Shown here: positions 1-5,716 of the stretch, piece after piece | How the letters are laid out: each line of letters opens with the position of its first letter | Numbering within the stretch: position 1 is the first letter of the stretch | NCBI GenBank assembly: GCA_018818365.1 | Contig: JAHISH010000286.1 | Coordinates: 1-5,716, forward strand | Reading direction: 5' to 3' | From: Candidatus Omnitrophota bacterium | GTDB taxonomy: Bacteria; Omnitrophota; Gorgyraeia; Gygaellales; Profunditerraquicolaceae | DNA: 5,716 nt | Notes under the pieces: generated by a model | Database searches by the model: none | What the model saw: only the letters and a program-made list of their open reading frames with translations | Told to the model about the DNA's origin: nothing | Made by a program: the position numbers and the translations under genes

Positions 1-1119
1 TTATATCCGATGATGCTTCTTTTGAGCAAGAAACTATTCGGTACCTTCGGTCCCCTCATTATTCTGCAGAAAATACTTCTCGCAGTTCTGATCCTTTCGT
101 GGGGGATATTCCTCTTTTTTCGATATAGCGAGCTTGTTGCCTATGCCTTCATGTTCTTTGTTTCTATCGCACCGCTTTCAGTATTCTATGCCGCGGTGCT
201 TTATCCGGATATACCCTATATCTTTTTCATTGCGTCATCGCTTCTTTTGTTGGTTGAAGGCATTCAGAAGCGTTCAATTATTCTGCCGCTATTTAGCGGG
301 ATTTTATTCGGATGCGGAGTGTACGCCCGAGGCCTTTATCTATTGCTGCCGTTTGTCCTTGTCGCCACGCTAGGAATCGGCGCGAAGAGAAAAATTTTTA
401 ATCTTGATTCACGGGGGTTATCGATATTTTTGTCTGTCTTTATTCTGATGGTTTCTCCCTGGTTGCTGCGCAACATAACTTGTGGGGTCTACGGTATGAA
501 TGCAATGTGGGGGTATACGTTAGGGTATACCTATGGGGAGCTGCCTTCTGGAGAGAGGTCTTTAAAGGATGATCCGCAGGCCTTGGCGTATGATGAATAC
601 GTGCGAAGGCGCGGCAGCGACGCAGGGACTAATGATTTCATCATGAGCCTGGTAGACCAGACGCATATCAGGTATGCAGAAGCGGATAAAATCGTGATCG
701 GCATTGTATTGAAGAAGATGATTAGTCATCCGTGGCGTGTGGGACGTACGTTTATTCGGAATATCTGGGTTTTTCCTTCCAGGATTATGGGGGATTTTTT
801 TAGGCCTTTCAGCGAAGAGATGCGGCATGATCCTTCTCTGTACCGTATCGCCTATCTTGGGCGTACTCCCGTAAGGCACCTGCTCGATGTTCTCTTTATG
901 GCTATCGCGGTAGTAGGGGTAATCGCGCGCATAAGATTAAAGGATACATTTGCCTATGTGACGGCCGTTACTTTACTTTATGTCATGGCGGTGACGACGA
1001 CCATTGTCTACTTCGATATACGCTACCGGGGAGTTGTTGACCTATTATTATACCCGTTTACCGTGTATGGGGTTATGGCGTTGCGCAGATTCCTTAAAAA
1101 TATATTGAGTTTATCCTGA
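1..1119 (+). CDS. GT39/ArnT-like membrane glycosyltransferase, 5'-truncated by window edge
   Basis: Multi-pass membrane protein resembling the GT39 / dolichyl-phosphate-mannose-protein mannosyltransferase / ArnT superfamily, which moves a sugar from a polyprenyl-phosphate donor to an acceptor on the outer face of the membrane. The frame is open from base 1 (three codons precede the first ATG at 10). That ATG has no Shine-Dalgarno site, and the family's N-terminal acidic catalytic loop is absent, so the true start lies upstream. Numbering from the ATG at 10, there are hydrophobic segments around 12-37, 43-62, 67-83, 91-101, 107-123 and 138-155. The last of these ends in an SPWLLRN segment typical of the family. 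A soluble stretch follows (about 160-240), then HPWRVGRTFIRN (240-251), two C-terminal membrane helices, and a YFDIRYRG segment (334-341) like the family's RYR signature. Donor and acceptor cannot be read from sequence. It is probably co-directional with the downstream cluster, ending 20 nt before wbqC. Confidence 0.8.
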   Translation, partial: LYPMMLLLSKKLFGTFGPLIILQKILLAVLILSWGIFLFFRYSELVAYAFMFFVSIAPLSVFYAAVLYPDIPYIFFIASSLLLLVEGIQKRSIILPLFSGILFGCGVYARGLYLLLPFVLVATLGIGAKRKIFNLDSRGLSIFLSVFILMVSPWLLRNITCGVYGMNAMWGYTLGYTYGELPSGERSLKDDPQALAYDEYVRRRGSDAGTNDFIMSLVDQTHIRYAEADKIVIGIVLKKMISHPWRVGRTFIRNIWVFPSRIMGDFFRPFSEEMRHDPSLYRIAYLGRTPVRHLLDVLFMAIAVVGVIARIRLKDTFAYVTAVTLLYVMAVTTTIVYFDIRYRGVVDLLLYPFTVYGVMALRRFLKNILSLS

Positions 1120-1133
1120 ATGTTATATACAAT
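1105..1133 (+). promoter_or_regulatory. Possible sigma70-type promoter for wbqC, leaderless start
   Basis: A TTGAGT hexamer (1105-1110, 4 of 6 matches to the -35 consensus) is separated by 17 nt from TACAAT (1128-1133, 5 of 6 matches to the -10 consensus), at the AT-rich end of the upstream glycosyltransferase gene. Transcription starting about 7 nt after the -10 box would begin at the wbqC ATG (1140). No purine-rich ribosome binding site precedes that ATG. The two observations fit a leaderless transcript, but both are weak and a chance match is quite possible. The alternative is simple read-through from the upstream gene. Confidence 0.25.
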
Positions 1134-1139
1134 AATGCG

Positions 1140-1832
1140 ATGATTGTATCCGTGCATCAACCGCAGTATCTTCCGTGGTTGGGTTATTTTGACAAGATTG
1201 CGCAAAGCGACTGTTTCGTCTTTCTGGACCAGGTGCAATATAAGCACCGTGAATTCCAGAACCGCAATAAGATCCGTTCTCAAGACGGGTGGATGTGGCT
1301 GACGCTTCCGATCATCGTCAAAGAGAAGCGGCAGCAAAGAATTTGCGATTGCCGGATTGATAGTACGCGTGCCTGGCAAAGGCGGCATCTTAACAGCATA
1401 CGATCATGCTACGGGAAAGCGCCGTTCTTTAAAGAATTCGAGGATTTCTTTGAGGGAACCTATTGCCGTTCCTGGGAAAGGTTTGTTGATTTGACGGTAC
1501 ACGGTATTACGTTCTTTCTAAAATCGTTATCAATTAGTACTCCTATTTATTTTGAATCAGAGTTGGGGATTACCACAAGTAGTACCGCGCGCATCATCGA
1601 TATTTGTAAGAAGGTGGGGGCGACGGCCTATCTGTCGGGCGCAGGGGGAAGAGAGTATCTTCAGGAAGAGTTATTTGCGCAGGCAGGCATCCAACTTCGT
1701 TACCAGCAATTTTCGCATCCTTGCTACCATCAACAGTTCTGCACGCGGGAAGATGATTTTATCCCGTATATGTCCATCGTGGATTTATTGTGTAATGAGG
1801 GCACACTAAGCAAGGAGATATTAAAGATATGA
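1140..1832 (+). CDS. WbqC-family protein
   Basis: Complete 230-residue WbqC-family protein (Pfam WbqC type), which is about the family's normal length. The N-terminus carries the family signature HQPQYLPWLGYFDKI (residues 6-20), followed by SDCFVFLDQVQYKHREFQNRNKI (23-45, shown here by its key FLD, VQY and QNRN elements) and a WLTLPI segment (about 53-58). The C-terminal half has the typical LSGAGGREYL stretch and an FSHPCYHQ element. It ends with a YMSIVDLLCNEG segment. The start at 1140 is fixed by the MIVSVHQPQ opening, and no other in-frame start lies between the previous stop and it. Members occur in O-antigen and other surface glycan clusters. I know of no settled reaction for them, so a sugar-modifying role such as an N-acyl or similar transfer is only inferred. 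It overlaps the PIG-L gene by 4 nt, which suggests translational coupling. Confidence 0.9.
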   Translation: MIVSVHQPQYLPWLGYFDKIAQSDCFVFLDQVQYKHREFQNRNKIRSQDGWMWLTLPIIVKEKRQQRICDCRIDSTRAWQRRHLNSIRSCYGKAPFFKEFEDFFEGTYCRSWERFVDLTVHGITFFLKSLSISTPIYFESELGITTSSTARIIDICKKVGATAYLSGAGGREYLQEELFAQAGIQLRYQQFSHPCYHQQFCTREDDFIPYMSIVDLLCNEGTLSKEILKI

Positions 1833-2446
1833 ATATACTCGCCATAGGATCGCATCCCGACGACATTGAATTCGGCTGCGGAGGGACTCTTCTTAAGTAC
1901 AGCGGCACAGGCCATGCGGTATCGCTCTTGGTCCTTACTGACGGCAGTTACGGCGCAGACCCGCAGGTGCGCCGCCTGGAGCAAGAAGGATCAGCCCGTT
2001 TCATTGGGGCAAAGAATCTCTACTGGGGTGGATTCCGCGATACGGAATTAGTAGACAACCGTCAGCTTATCCTTAAGATAGAAGAGGTGATTGCATCTGT
2101 TCATCCGGATATCGTCTTTCTTAATTATCCCGATGATGTCCATCAGGACCACCGCGCTGCCGCCGAGGCAGGGATTTCCGCGACGCGTTACGTCAGGGAA
2201 GTTCTCTTTTTTGAAGTTCCCACCACCCAGCATTTCGGACCCGATATCTTTGTGGATATACAAGAGGTCTTAGAAAAGAAGCTTGCGCTTTTGAAGGTAC
2301 ATCTTTCTCAGGTAGATAGGACTAAGGTAGAGAGCCTTACTATCTTAGAGAGTGTCCAGTCCTGCGCGAATTTCCGAGGGTATCAGGGACGGGTGAAATA
2401 TGCGGAGGGCTTTAAGGCCTTGCGTCTTTTGCGGGAGATCAAATAA
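1829..2446 (+). CDS. PIG-L/LmbE-family zinc-dependent N-deacetylase
   Basis: Complete 205-residue PIG-L/LmbE-type deacetylase, a family that removes acetyl groups from GlcNAc-containing substrates (GPI precursor, mycothiol and bacillithiol precursors, various glycans). The opening MNILAIGSHPDD places the zinc-binding HPDD motif at residues 9-12, followed by EFGCGGTL (14-21). The second metal/catalytic motif is PDDVHQDH (101-108). By analogy with MshB, H9, D12 and H108 would bind zinc, D11 would be the general base and H105 would stabilise the transition state. The end has the RGYQG..YAEGF pattern seen in this subfamily. There is no signal peptide or membrane segment, so it should act in the cytoplasm. 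An AGGAG at 1813-1817 (11 nt spacing) supports the start. The gene overlaps wbqC by ATGA and lies 2 nt before the WecA-like gene, so a nucleotide-linked or lipid-linked HexNAc is the likely substrate (inference). Confidence 0.92.
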   Translation: MNILAIGSHPDDIEFGCGGTLLKYSGTGHAVSLLVLTDGSYGADPQVRRLEQEGSARFIGAKNLYWGGFRDTELVDNRQLILKIEEVIASVHPDIVFLNYPDDVHQDHRAAAEAGISATRYVREVLFFEVPTTQHFGPDIFVDIQEVLEKKLALLKVHLSQVDRTKVESLTILESVQSCANFRGYQGRVKYAEGFKALRLLREIK

Positions 2447-2448
2447 TA

Positions 2449-3489
2449 ATGCCTTTGGTACTATTCCTTGCGGTCCCTTTGTTAAGTGTCCTGGTGTTGA
2501 CACCGGCGGCAATGAGGATCGCGCATAGATTCGATATCTTAGATGTCCCTGGCCGCCGTAAGATCCATAAAAATGCCATTCCTTTGCTCGGAGGAGTGGC
2601 AATCTTTTGCGGGATACTTATCGGGATTCTCTTAGATACAAAGATATTTAATACAATCTGGCCGATCATAGTGGGTGCGATCGGGATTGTGATTGTGGGG
2701 GTGTTAGATGATATTAAAGGCCTGAGCGCGCAGTTCCGTTTGGTCTGCCAGTGTCTTATCGCAATCCTCCTGATAAAAAAGGGGATACACGTAAATTTCT
2801 TGCCGCCTACGTGGTGGGGAGATGTAGGGGAGATACTGATTACGGTAATCTGGATTGCCGGAGTCACCAGCGCCTATAACTATCTGGATGGCATGGATGG
2901 CTTAGCCAGCGGATCGGTGGTGATTAATCTCGTCTGTTTCTTCATTATCCTGTATTCTTCTCGCCAGGAAGCATTATTACGGTTGGTATTGATAATTATG
3001 GGCGCCTGCATAGGATTTCTCCCGTATAATCTCAAGAAAGCACGGATATTCTTAGGTGAAGCAGGCAGTACTCTTTTAGGGTTTTTACTGGCGACGATCG
3101 CCCTTGCAGGTAATTGGGCGCAGGATAATGTCGTCAAGATCAGTATCCCCATATTGATTCTGGGGGTCCCGATCTTCGATATGATCTTTACCACCATACT
3201 GCGTATCAAAGAGGAGAAGGTGAAGAGCATGGTCGAATGGCTCCAATACGGAGGCAAGGATCATTTTCACCATTATCTGGTCGATCTGGGGCTGTCTCCT
3301 TTCGGCGCGGTAGTATTTATTTTTCTTATTACTCTTTCCATGGGGATAAGTGCCATCATGGTCAGTAACGATCAAGCCGTTGAAGCCTTTCTTACCTTAT
3401 CGCAGGCAGCGATCATATTCGGGGTCTTTGCCACCCTTCTGGTCGTTGGTAAGAAACGGCATAGCGGATGGCGTAAGGGGGCTTCATGA
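2449..3489 (+). CDS. WecA/MraY-type polyprenyl-phosphate HexNAc-1-phosphate transferase
   Basis: Complete 346-residue integral membrane enzyme of the glycosyltransferase-4 (WecA/MraY/TagO) family. The family starts a lipid-linked glycan by moving a HexNAc-1-phosphate from a UDP-sugar to undecaprenyl phosphate on the cytoplasmic face. Visible motifs in order: DVPGRRKIHKNAIPLLGG (32-49), the metal-site Asp pair in VLDDIKGL (D87, D88), NYLDGMDGLASG (144-155), FLGEAGSTLLGF (201-212), GVPIFDM (239-245) and the His-rich DHFHHYL (271-277). About ten to eleven hydrophobic segments fit the family topology. The motif pattern and DVPGRRK opening point to the WecA/TagO branch, not MraY itself. The oddity is E204, where the family usually has Asp in the FxGD loop. 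A GGGAG at 2433-2437 serves the start. The gene is 2 nt after the PIG-L gene and overlaps STT3 by ATGA. The sugar (GlcNAc, GalNAc, QuiNAc or other) cannot be assigned. Confidence 0.93.
   Translation: MPLVLFLAVPLLSVLVLTPAAMRIAHRFDILDVPGRRKIHKNAIPLLGGVAIFCGILIGILLDTKIFNTIWPIIVGAIGIVIVGVLDDIKGLSAQFRLVCQCLIAILLIKKGIHVNFLPPTWWGDVGEILITVIWIAGVTSAYNYLDGMDGLASGSVVINLVCFFIILYSSRQEALLRLVLIIMGACIGFLPYNLKKARIFLGEAGSTLLGFLLATIALAGNWAQDNVVKISIPILILGVPIFDMIFTTILRIKEEKVKSMVEWLQYGGKDHFHHYLVDLGLSPFGAVVFIFLITLSMGISAIMVSNDQAVEAFLTLSQAAIIFGVFATLLVVGKKRHSGWRKGAS
3475..3481 (+). promoter_or_regulatory. Ribosome binding site fixing the STT3 start
   Basis: The purine run AAGGGGG, inside the last codons of the WecA-like gene, lies 4 nt before the ATG at 3486. 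It is the strongest Shine-Dalgarno-like site in the window. Together with the ATGA overlap, it supports 3486 as the start of the STT3 gene and suggests the two proteins are made in a coupled way. Confidence 0.6.
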
Positions 3490-5716
3490 AGAAGAAGTGG
3501 TTTGTGTTTATTCCTCTGGCGATTATCCTCGCCGTAAACTTGTATTTTCGCTGTTTCCCGGTATATTTCCCTCAGTTCAAGCTTCAGGCGAAGAGTATTG
3601 TCGATAATATGATCACGCAGCGGGCAGCCTCAGAGATTTTCAAGAAGTTTCCGCAATTTTACGGGCCGGCCAGAGACCGACTCATTAAATCAAGAGTCGC
3701 GGAATATCAGAAATCCAACAAAGCAAATTGGCAAACGCAGATCAATGATATATACCGTAGCTTAAAAGACAAATACCAGGACGCTGAGGGACGGACCTAC
3801 ATGATGGAGTTAGATTGCTGGCATTGGTCGCGGTATGTGGAGAATGTGCTCAAGACTGGCCGCCCCGGGGATCAAGTCATTAATGGAAGGCAAGTAGATA
3901 CCTTTATGCTTGCGCCCAACGGTCATGATATGCTCGGCGATAACTTCTTCTACTATATTTCGGCCTTCTGCTACCGGGTTTTCTCCCTCATAAAAATAGT
4001 GCCTTTATTTACCTTCCTTTATTATCTCCCGCTTTTCTTTGCCGCGGTATTTATTTCCATAATATATCTTTTGACCTTGCGCCACGGCGGCTATTTAGGC
4101 GCGGTTGTCAGTTCTTTGTTTATTGGCCTGGCCCCGATACTCTTGCCGCGCAGCTGCGCTGGCTGGTTTGACCGGGATGTTTTGACTCTGCTTTTCCCGT
4201 TAGCAATAGTCTGGTCGTATACGCGCGTGTGGGCCTCAAGCTCTTTGCGTCACCGCAACATTTGGATTTGCGCGACCGCCTTTTTGACCGCGGTATTCTC
4301 CGCTACCTGGACGCAATGGTGGTTTATTCTTGCGGTTATTATCTTCTACGAAAGTATCGTGGTAGGATTCCATGGTTTCCGTACGTTCGTCTTTAAAAAA
4401 GAGAATACAGGAGTAATGAAGGCGCATCTTATCTCTATAGGCCTTTATGCGGGGCTTACGTTAGTATGGATACTTATCCTGGCCGGCACAGGACCGCTTG
4501 AGCCTCTCTACGAGCATATCCGGCTTATTATTACTCTGAATAAGCCGTTGATGGCTTCGATTTGGCCGAATGTCTATTCTACGGTCGGAGAGTTACGGTC
4601 GGCGAACCCGAAAGAGATCGCCAATTCTATGGGGAGTATTTATATCTTTTGGTTCGGAGTGGTCTCTCTTTTTCTACTTACATTCTACGCGGTTACTACC
4701 CCGCGTTTTAGTGCCGAGAAGCGCACGGCAGTCTTTATCTTTACGGTATGGTTTTTTTCCATGCTGTACGCCAGTTTCCGAGGAGTGCGTTTTGTGATGT
4801 TCCTTCTGGTTCCTTTGGGTATTTGTTTAGGGTGGATGATCGATGAGATCTACCATTATTGCAGGAGAAAGAAAAATATGCTGGGTACCGTAGCGGTGGT
4901 GGCGGCAGTAGTTGTTTACAGCACATTTTCTCTTTCCAAGGCAAACAAAACAGCCAAGTCAATATTCCCTCTGATGGATGATACCTGGTATAAAGTTTTG
5001 AATATCATAAATGAGAAGACTCCGCAAGAGGCCATTATTAACTCCTGGTGGGATTTCGGCGATTGGTTTAAGGTGGTGGCGCGCCGGCGCGTGATCTTCG
5101 ACGGACAAAGTCAGTTTACGCCGCAGGCGCACTGGATGGCTAAGATTATTCTTTCGGGAGATGAAGAGAAGGCAGTCCGCATCCTGAGGATGCTTAATAA
5201 CGGAGGCAACCGTGCCTATGATATTATCCATACGTATATCAAAGAACCCCTGCAGGCAGTGCTTCTTTTGGATAATATCTTATCGCTATCTCCTGATGAC
5301 GTGAAGAAGTCCTTACAGCAGTATCTTCCTCCTCTTGCCGTTGAAGAGGTAATGCGGCTTTTCTTTAATGATCCGCCACCCGCAGTCTTTGTGGTGGATA
5401 ACTCTATGCAGCCGAAAATGGGGGCAATTTCGTATCTGGGGAATTGGGATTTTTCAAAGGTCTATATTGCCCAGAATATGAATATGAAGGAGAAGGGATT
5501 GATCCTTGAGCGCTTAAAGAAACTTGGGTGCAATGAGGCAGCGGTAGAGAGATTCTATCAGGAGAAATTTATCATCTCCGACAAAGAAATGGATGAATGG
5601 TTATCCCATCGGGTGCTATTTTATAGCGGAATAGTCAACGCCCAAGAACGAGAGGGGCTTGTCTATTTTGAAAATGGGTTTGTGTATGACCCCAAAGCAC
5701 ATACCATCCGCTCCAA
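3486..5716 (+). CDS. STT3-family oligosaccharyltransferase, 3'-truncated by window edge
   Basis: Large membrane protein, at least 743 residues, open to the last base. STT3/AglB/PglB enzymes transfer a lipid-linked glycan to Asn in N-X-S/T sequons on the outer face of the membrane. Signatures in order: N-terminal helix (5-21), first catalytic Asp in MELDCWHWSRYVENV (D110), second acidic motif in RSCAGWFDRDVLTLLFP (D229, D231), WPNVYSTVGEL with E369 in the position of the PglB EL5 glutamate (TVGE, 366-369), GVRF with R435 like the PglB sequon-contacting Arg, and WWDFG (521-525) as the WWD serine/threonine pocket. The last helix is about 465-483, followed by a soluble outer domain with a DNSMQPKMG segment (638-646) in the DK/MI position and the SYLGNWDF that usually follows. 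Every key residue is present, so it is probably active. Oddities are an extra charged stretch of about 85 residues between helix 1 and D110, and Phe for Tyr in WWDYG. It is coupled to the WecA-like gene by ATGA. Confidence 0.92.
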   Translation, partial: MKKKWFVFIPLAIILAVNLYFRCFPVYFPQFKLQAKSIVDNMITQRAASEIFKKFPQFYGPARDRLIKSRVAEYQKSNKANWQTQINDIYRSLKDKYQDAEGRTYMMELDCWHWSRYVENVLKTGRPGDQVINGRQVDTFMLAPNGHDMLGDNFFYYISAFCYRVFSLIKIVPLFTFLYYLPLFFAAVFISIIYLLTLRHGGYLGAVVSSLFIGLAPILLPRSCAGWFDRDVLTLLFPLAIVWSYTRVWASSSLRHRNIWICATAFLTAVFSATWTQWWFILAVIIFYESIVVGFHGFRTFVFKKENTGVMKAHLISIGLYAGLTLVWILILAGTGPLEPLYEHIRLIITLNKPLMASIWPNVYSTVGELRSANPKEIANSMGSIYIFWFGVVSLFLLTFYAVTTPRFSAEKRTAVFIFTVWFFSMLYASFRGVRFVMFLLVPLGICLGWMIDEIYHYCRRKKNMLGTVAVVAAVVVYSTFSLSKANKTAKSIFPLMDDTWYKVLNIINEKTPQEAIINSWWDFGDWFKVVARRRVIFDGQSQFTPQAHWMAKIILSGDEEKAVRILRMLNNGGNRAYDIIHTYIKEPLQAVLLLDNILSLSPDDVKKSLQQYLPPLAVEEVMRLFFNDPPPAVFVVDNSMQPKMGAISYLGNWDFSKVYIAQNMNMKEKGLILERLKKLGCNEAAVERFYQEKFIISDKEMDEWLSHRVLFYSGIVNAQEREGLVYFENGFVYDPKAHTIRS

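Noticed and set aside
10..12. ATG at 10 as the true start of the first glycosyltransferase gene
   Set aside because: The frame stays open to base 1, no ribosome binding site precedes this ATG, and the protein would lack the N-terminal acidic loop of the GT39 family. It reads as an internal Met.
513..530. Two GTATAC copies 6 nt apart, resembling an operator or inverted repeat
   Set aside because: They lie inside the GT39-like gene and encode a GYT-L-GYT peptide repeat. GTATAC is itself a palindrome, so the apparent symmetry is trivial.
1120..1139. Terminator between the GT39-like gene and wbqC
   Set aside because: The 20-nt gap has no GC-rich hairpin and no T tract.
1023..1388. Reverse-strand open frame of 121 codons across the GT39-like/wbqC junction
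   Set aside because: It overlaps two well-supported genes on the other strand, and its product has low-complexity, motif-free composition.
2439..3257. Reverse-strand open frames of 142 and 125 codons (2439-2867 and 2880-3257)
   Set aside because: They lie antisense to the clearly recognisable WecA-like gene, and their translations show no family motif. They look like shadow frames.
3350..3607. Plus-strand 85-codon frame spanning the WecA-like/STT3 junction
   Set aside because: It is out of frame with both real genes, which together account for the sequence. Its product has no recognisable features.
5079..5092. GC-rich palindromic run around GGCGCGCCGGCGCG
   Set aside because: It is explained by codons for a short Ala-Arg stretch just after WWDFG in STT3. 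It is not followed by a T run and has no sign of being a site or terminator.

Overview
The window is one continuous run of five same-strand genes with almost no intergenic DNA. It is cut off inside a gene at both ends. All five products belong to families that build or transfer polyprenyl-linked sugars at the cytoplasmic membrane. Base composition looks intermediate. The gene packing, Shine-Dalgarno sites and protein families look bacterial (probably a two-membrane or candidate-phylum lineage) rather than archaeal. The overall style, and the kind of STT3 present, remind me of Omnitrophota-like or deltaproteobacterial environmental genomes. That placement is an impression from reading, not a search result.

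Layout: (1) 1-1119, the 3' part of a multi-pass membrane glycosyltransferase resembling GT39/ArnT; (2) 1140-1832, a complete WbqC-family protein; (3) 1829-2446, a complete PIG-L/LmbE-type zinc deacetylase, overlapping gene 2 by 4 nt; (4) 2449-3489, a complete WecA/MraY-type polyprenyl-phosphate sugar-1-phosphate transferase; (5) 3486 to the window end, a large STT3-family oligosaccharyltransferase, overlapping gene 4 by 4 nt, with at least 743 codons and no stop in the window. I translated gene 5 by hand. It has every recognisable STT3 signature in order: first catalytic Asp, second DxD-type motif, TVGE in the EL5 position, an Arg in a GVRF segment, WWDFG, and a DK/MI-like segment.

Inferred joint role: gene 4 would load a HexNAc-1-phosphate onto undecaprenyl phosphate. 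The PIG-L protein could deacetylate a HexNAc on the lipid-linked or nucleotide-linked sugar, and WbqC could modify the sugar further. The GT39-like enzyme would use a polyprenyl-phosphate sugar on the outer face of the membrane. STT3 would transfer the finished glycan to Asn in proteins. The set therefore looks like part of a bacterial N-glycosylation locus. The lines most worth following are the STT3 with its long extra EL1 insertion, an Asp-to-Glu change at a probable metal-ligand position in the WecA-like enzyme, and a possible leaderless promoter in front of wbqC. No RNA genes, mobile elements, CRISPR arrays or clear terminators were seen. There is no gene-free stretch longer than about 20 bases.
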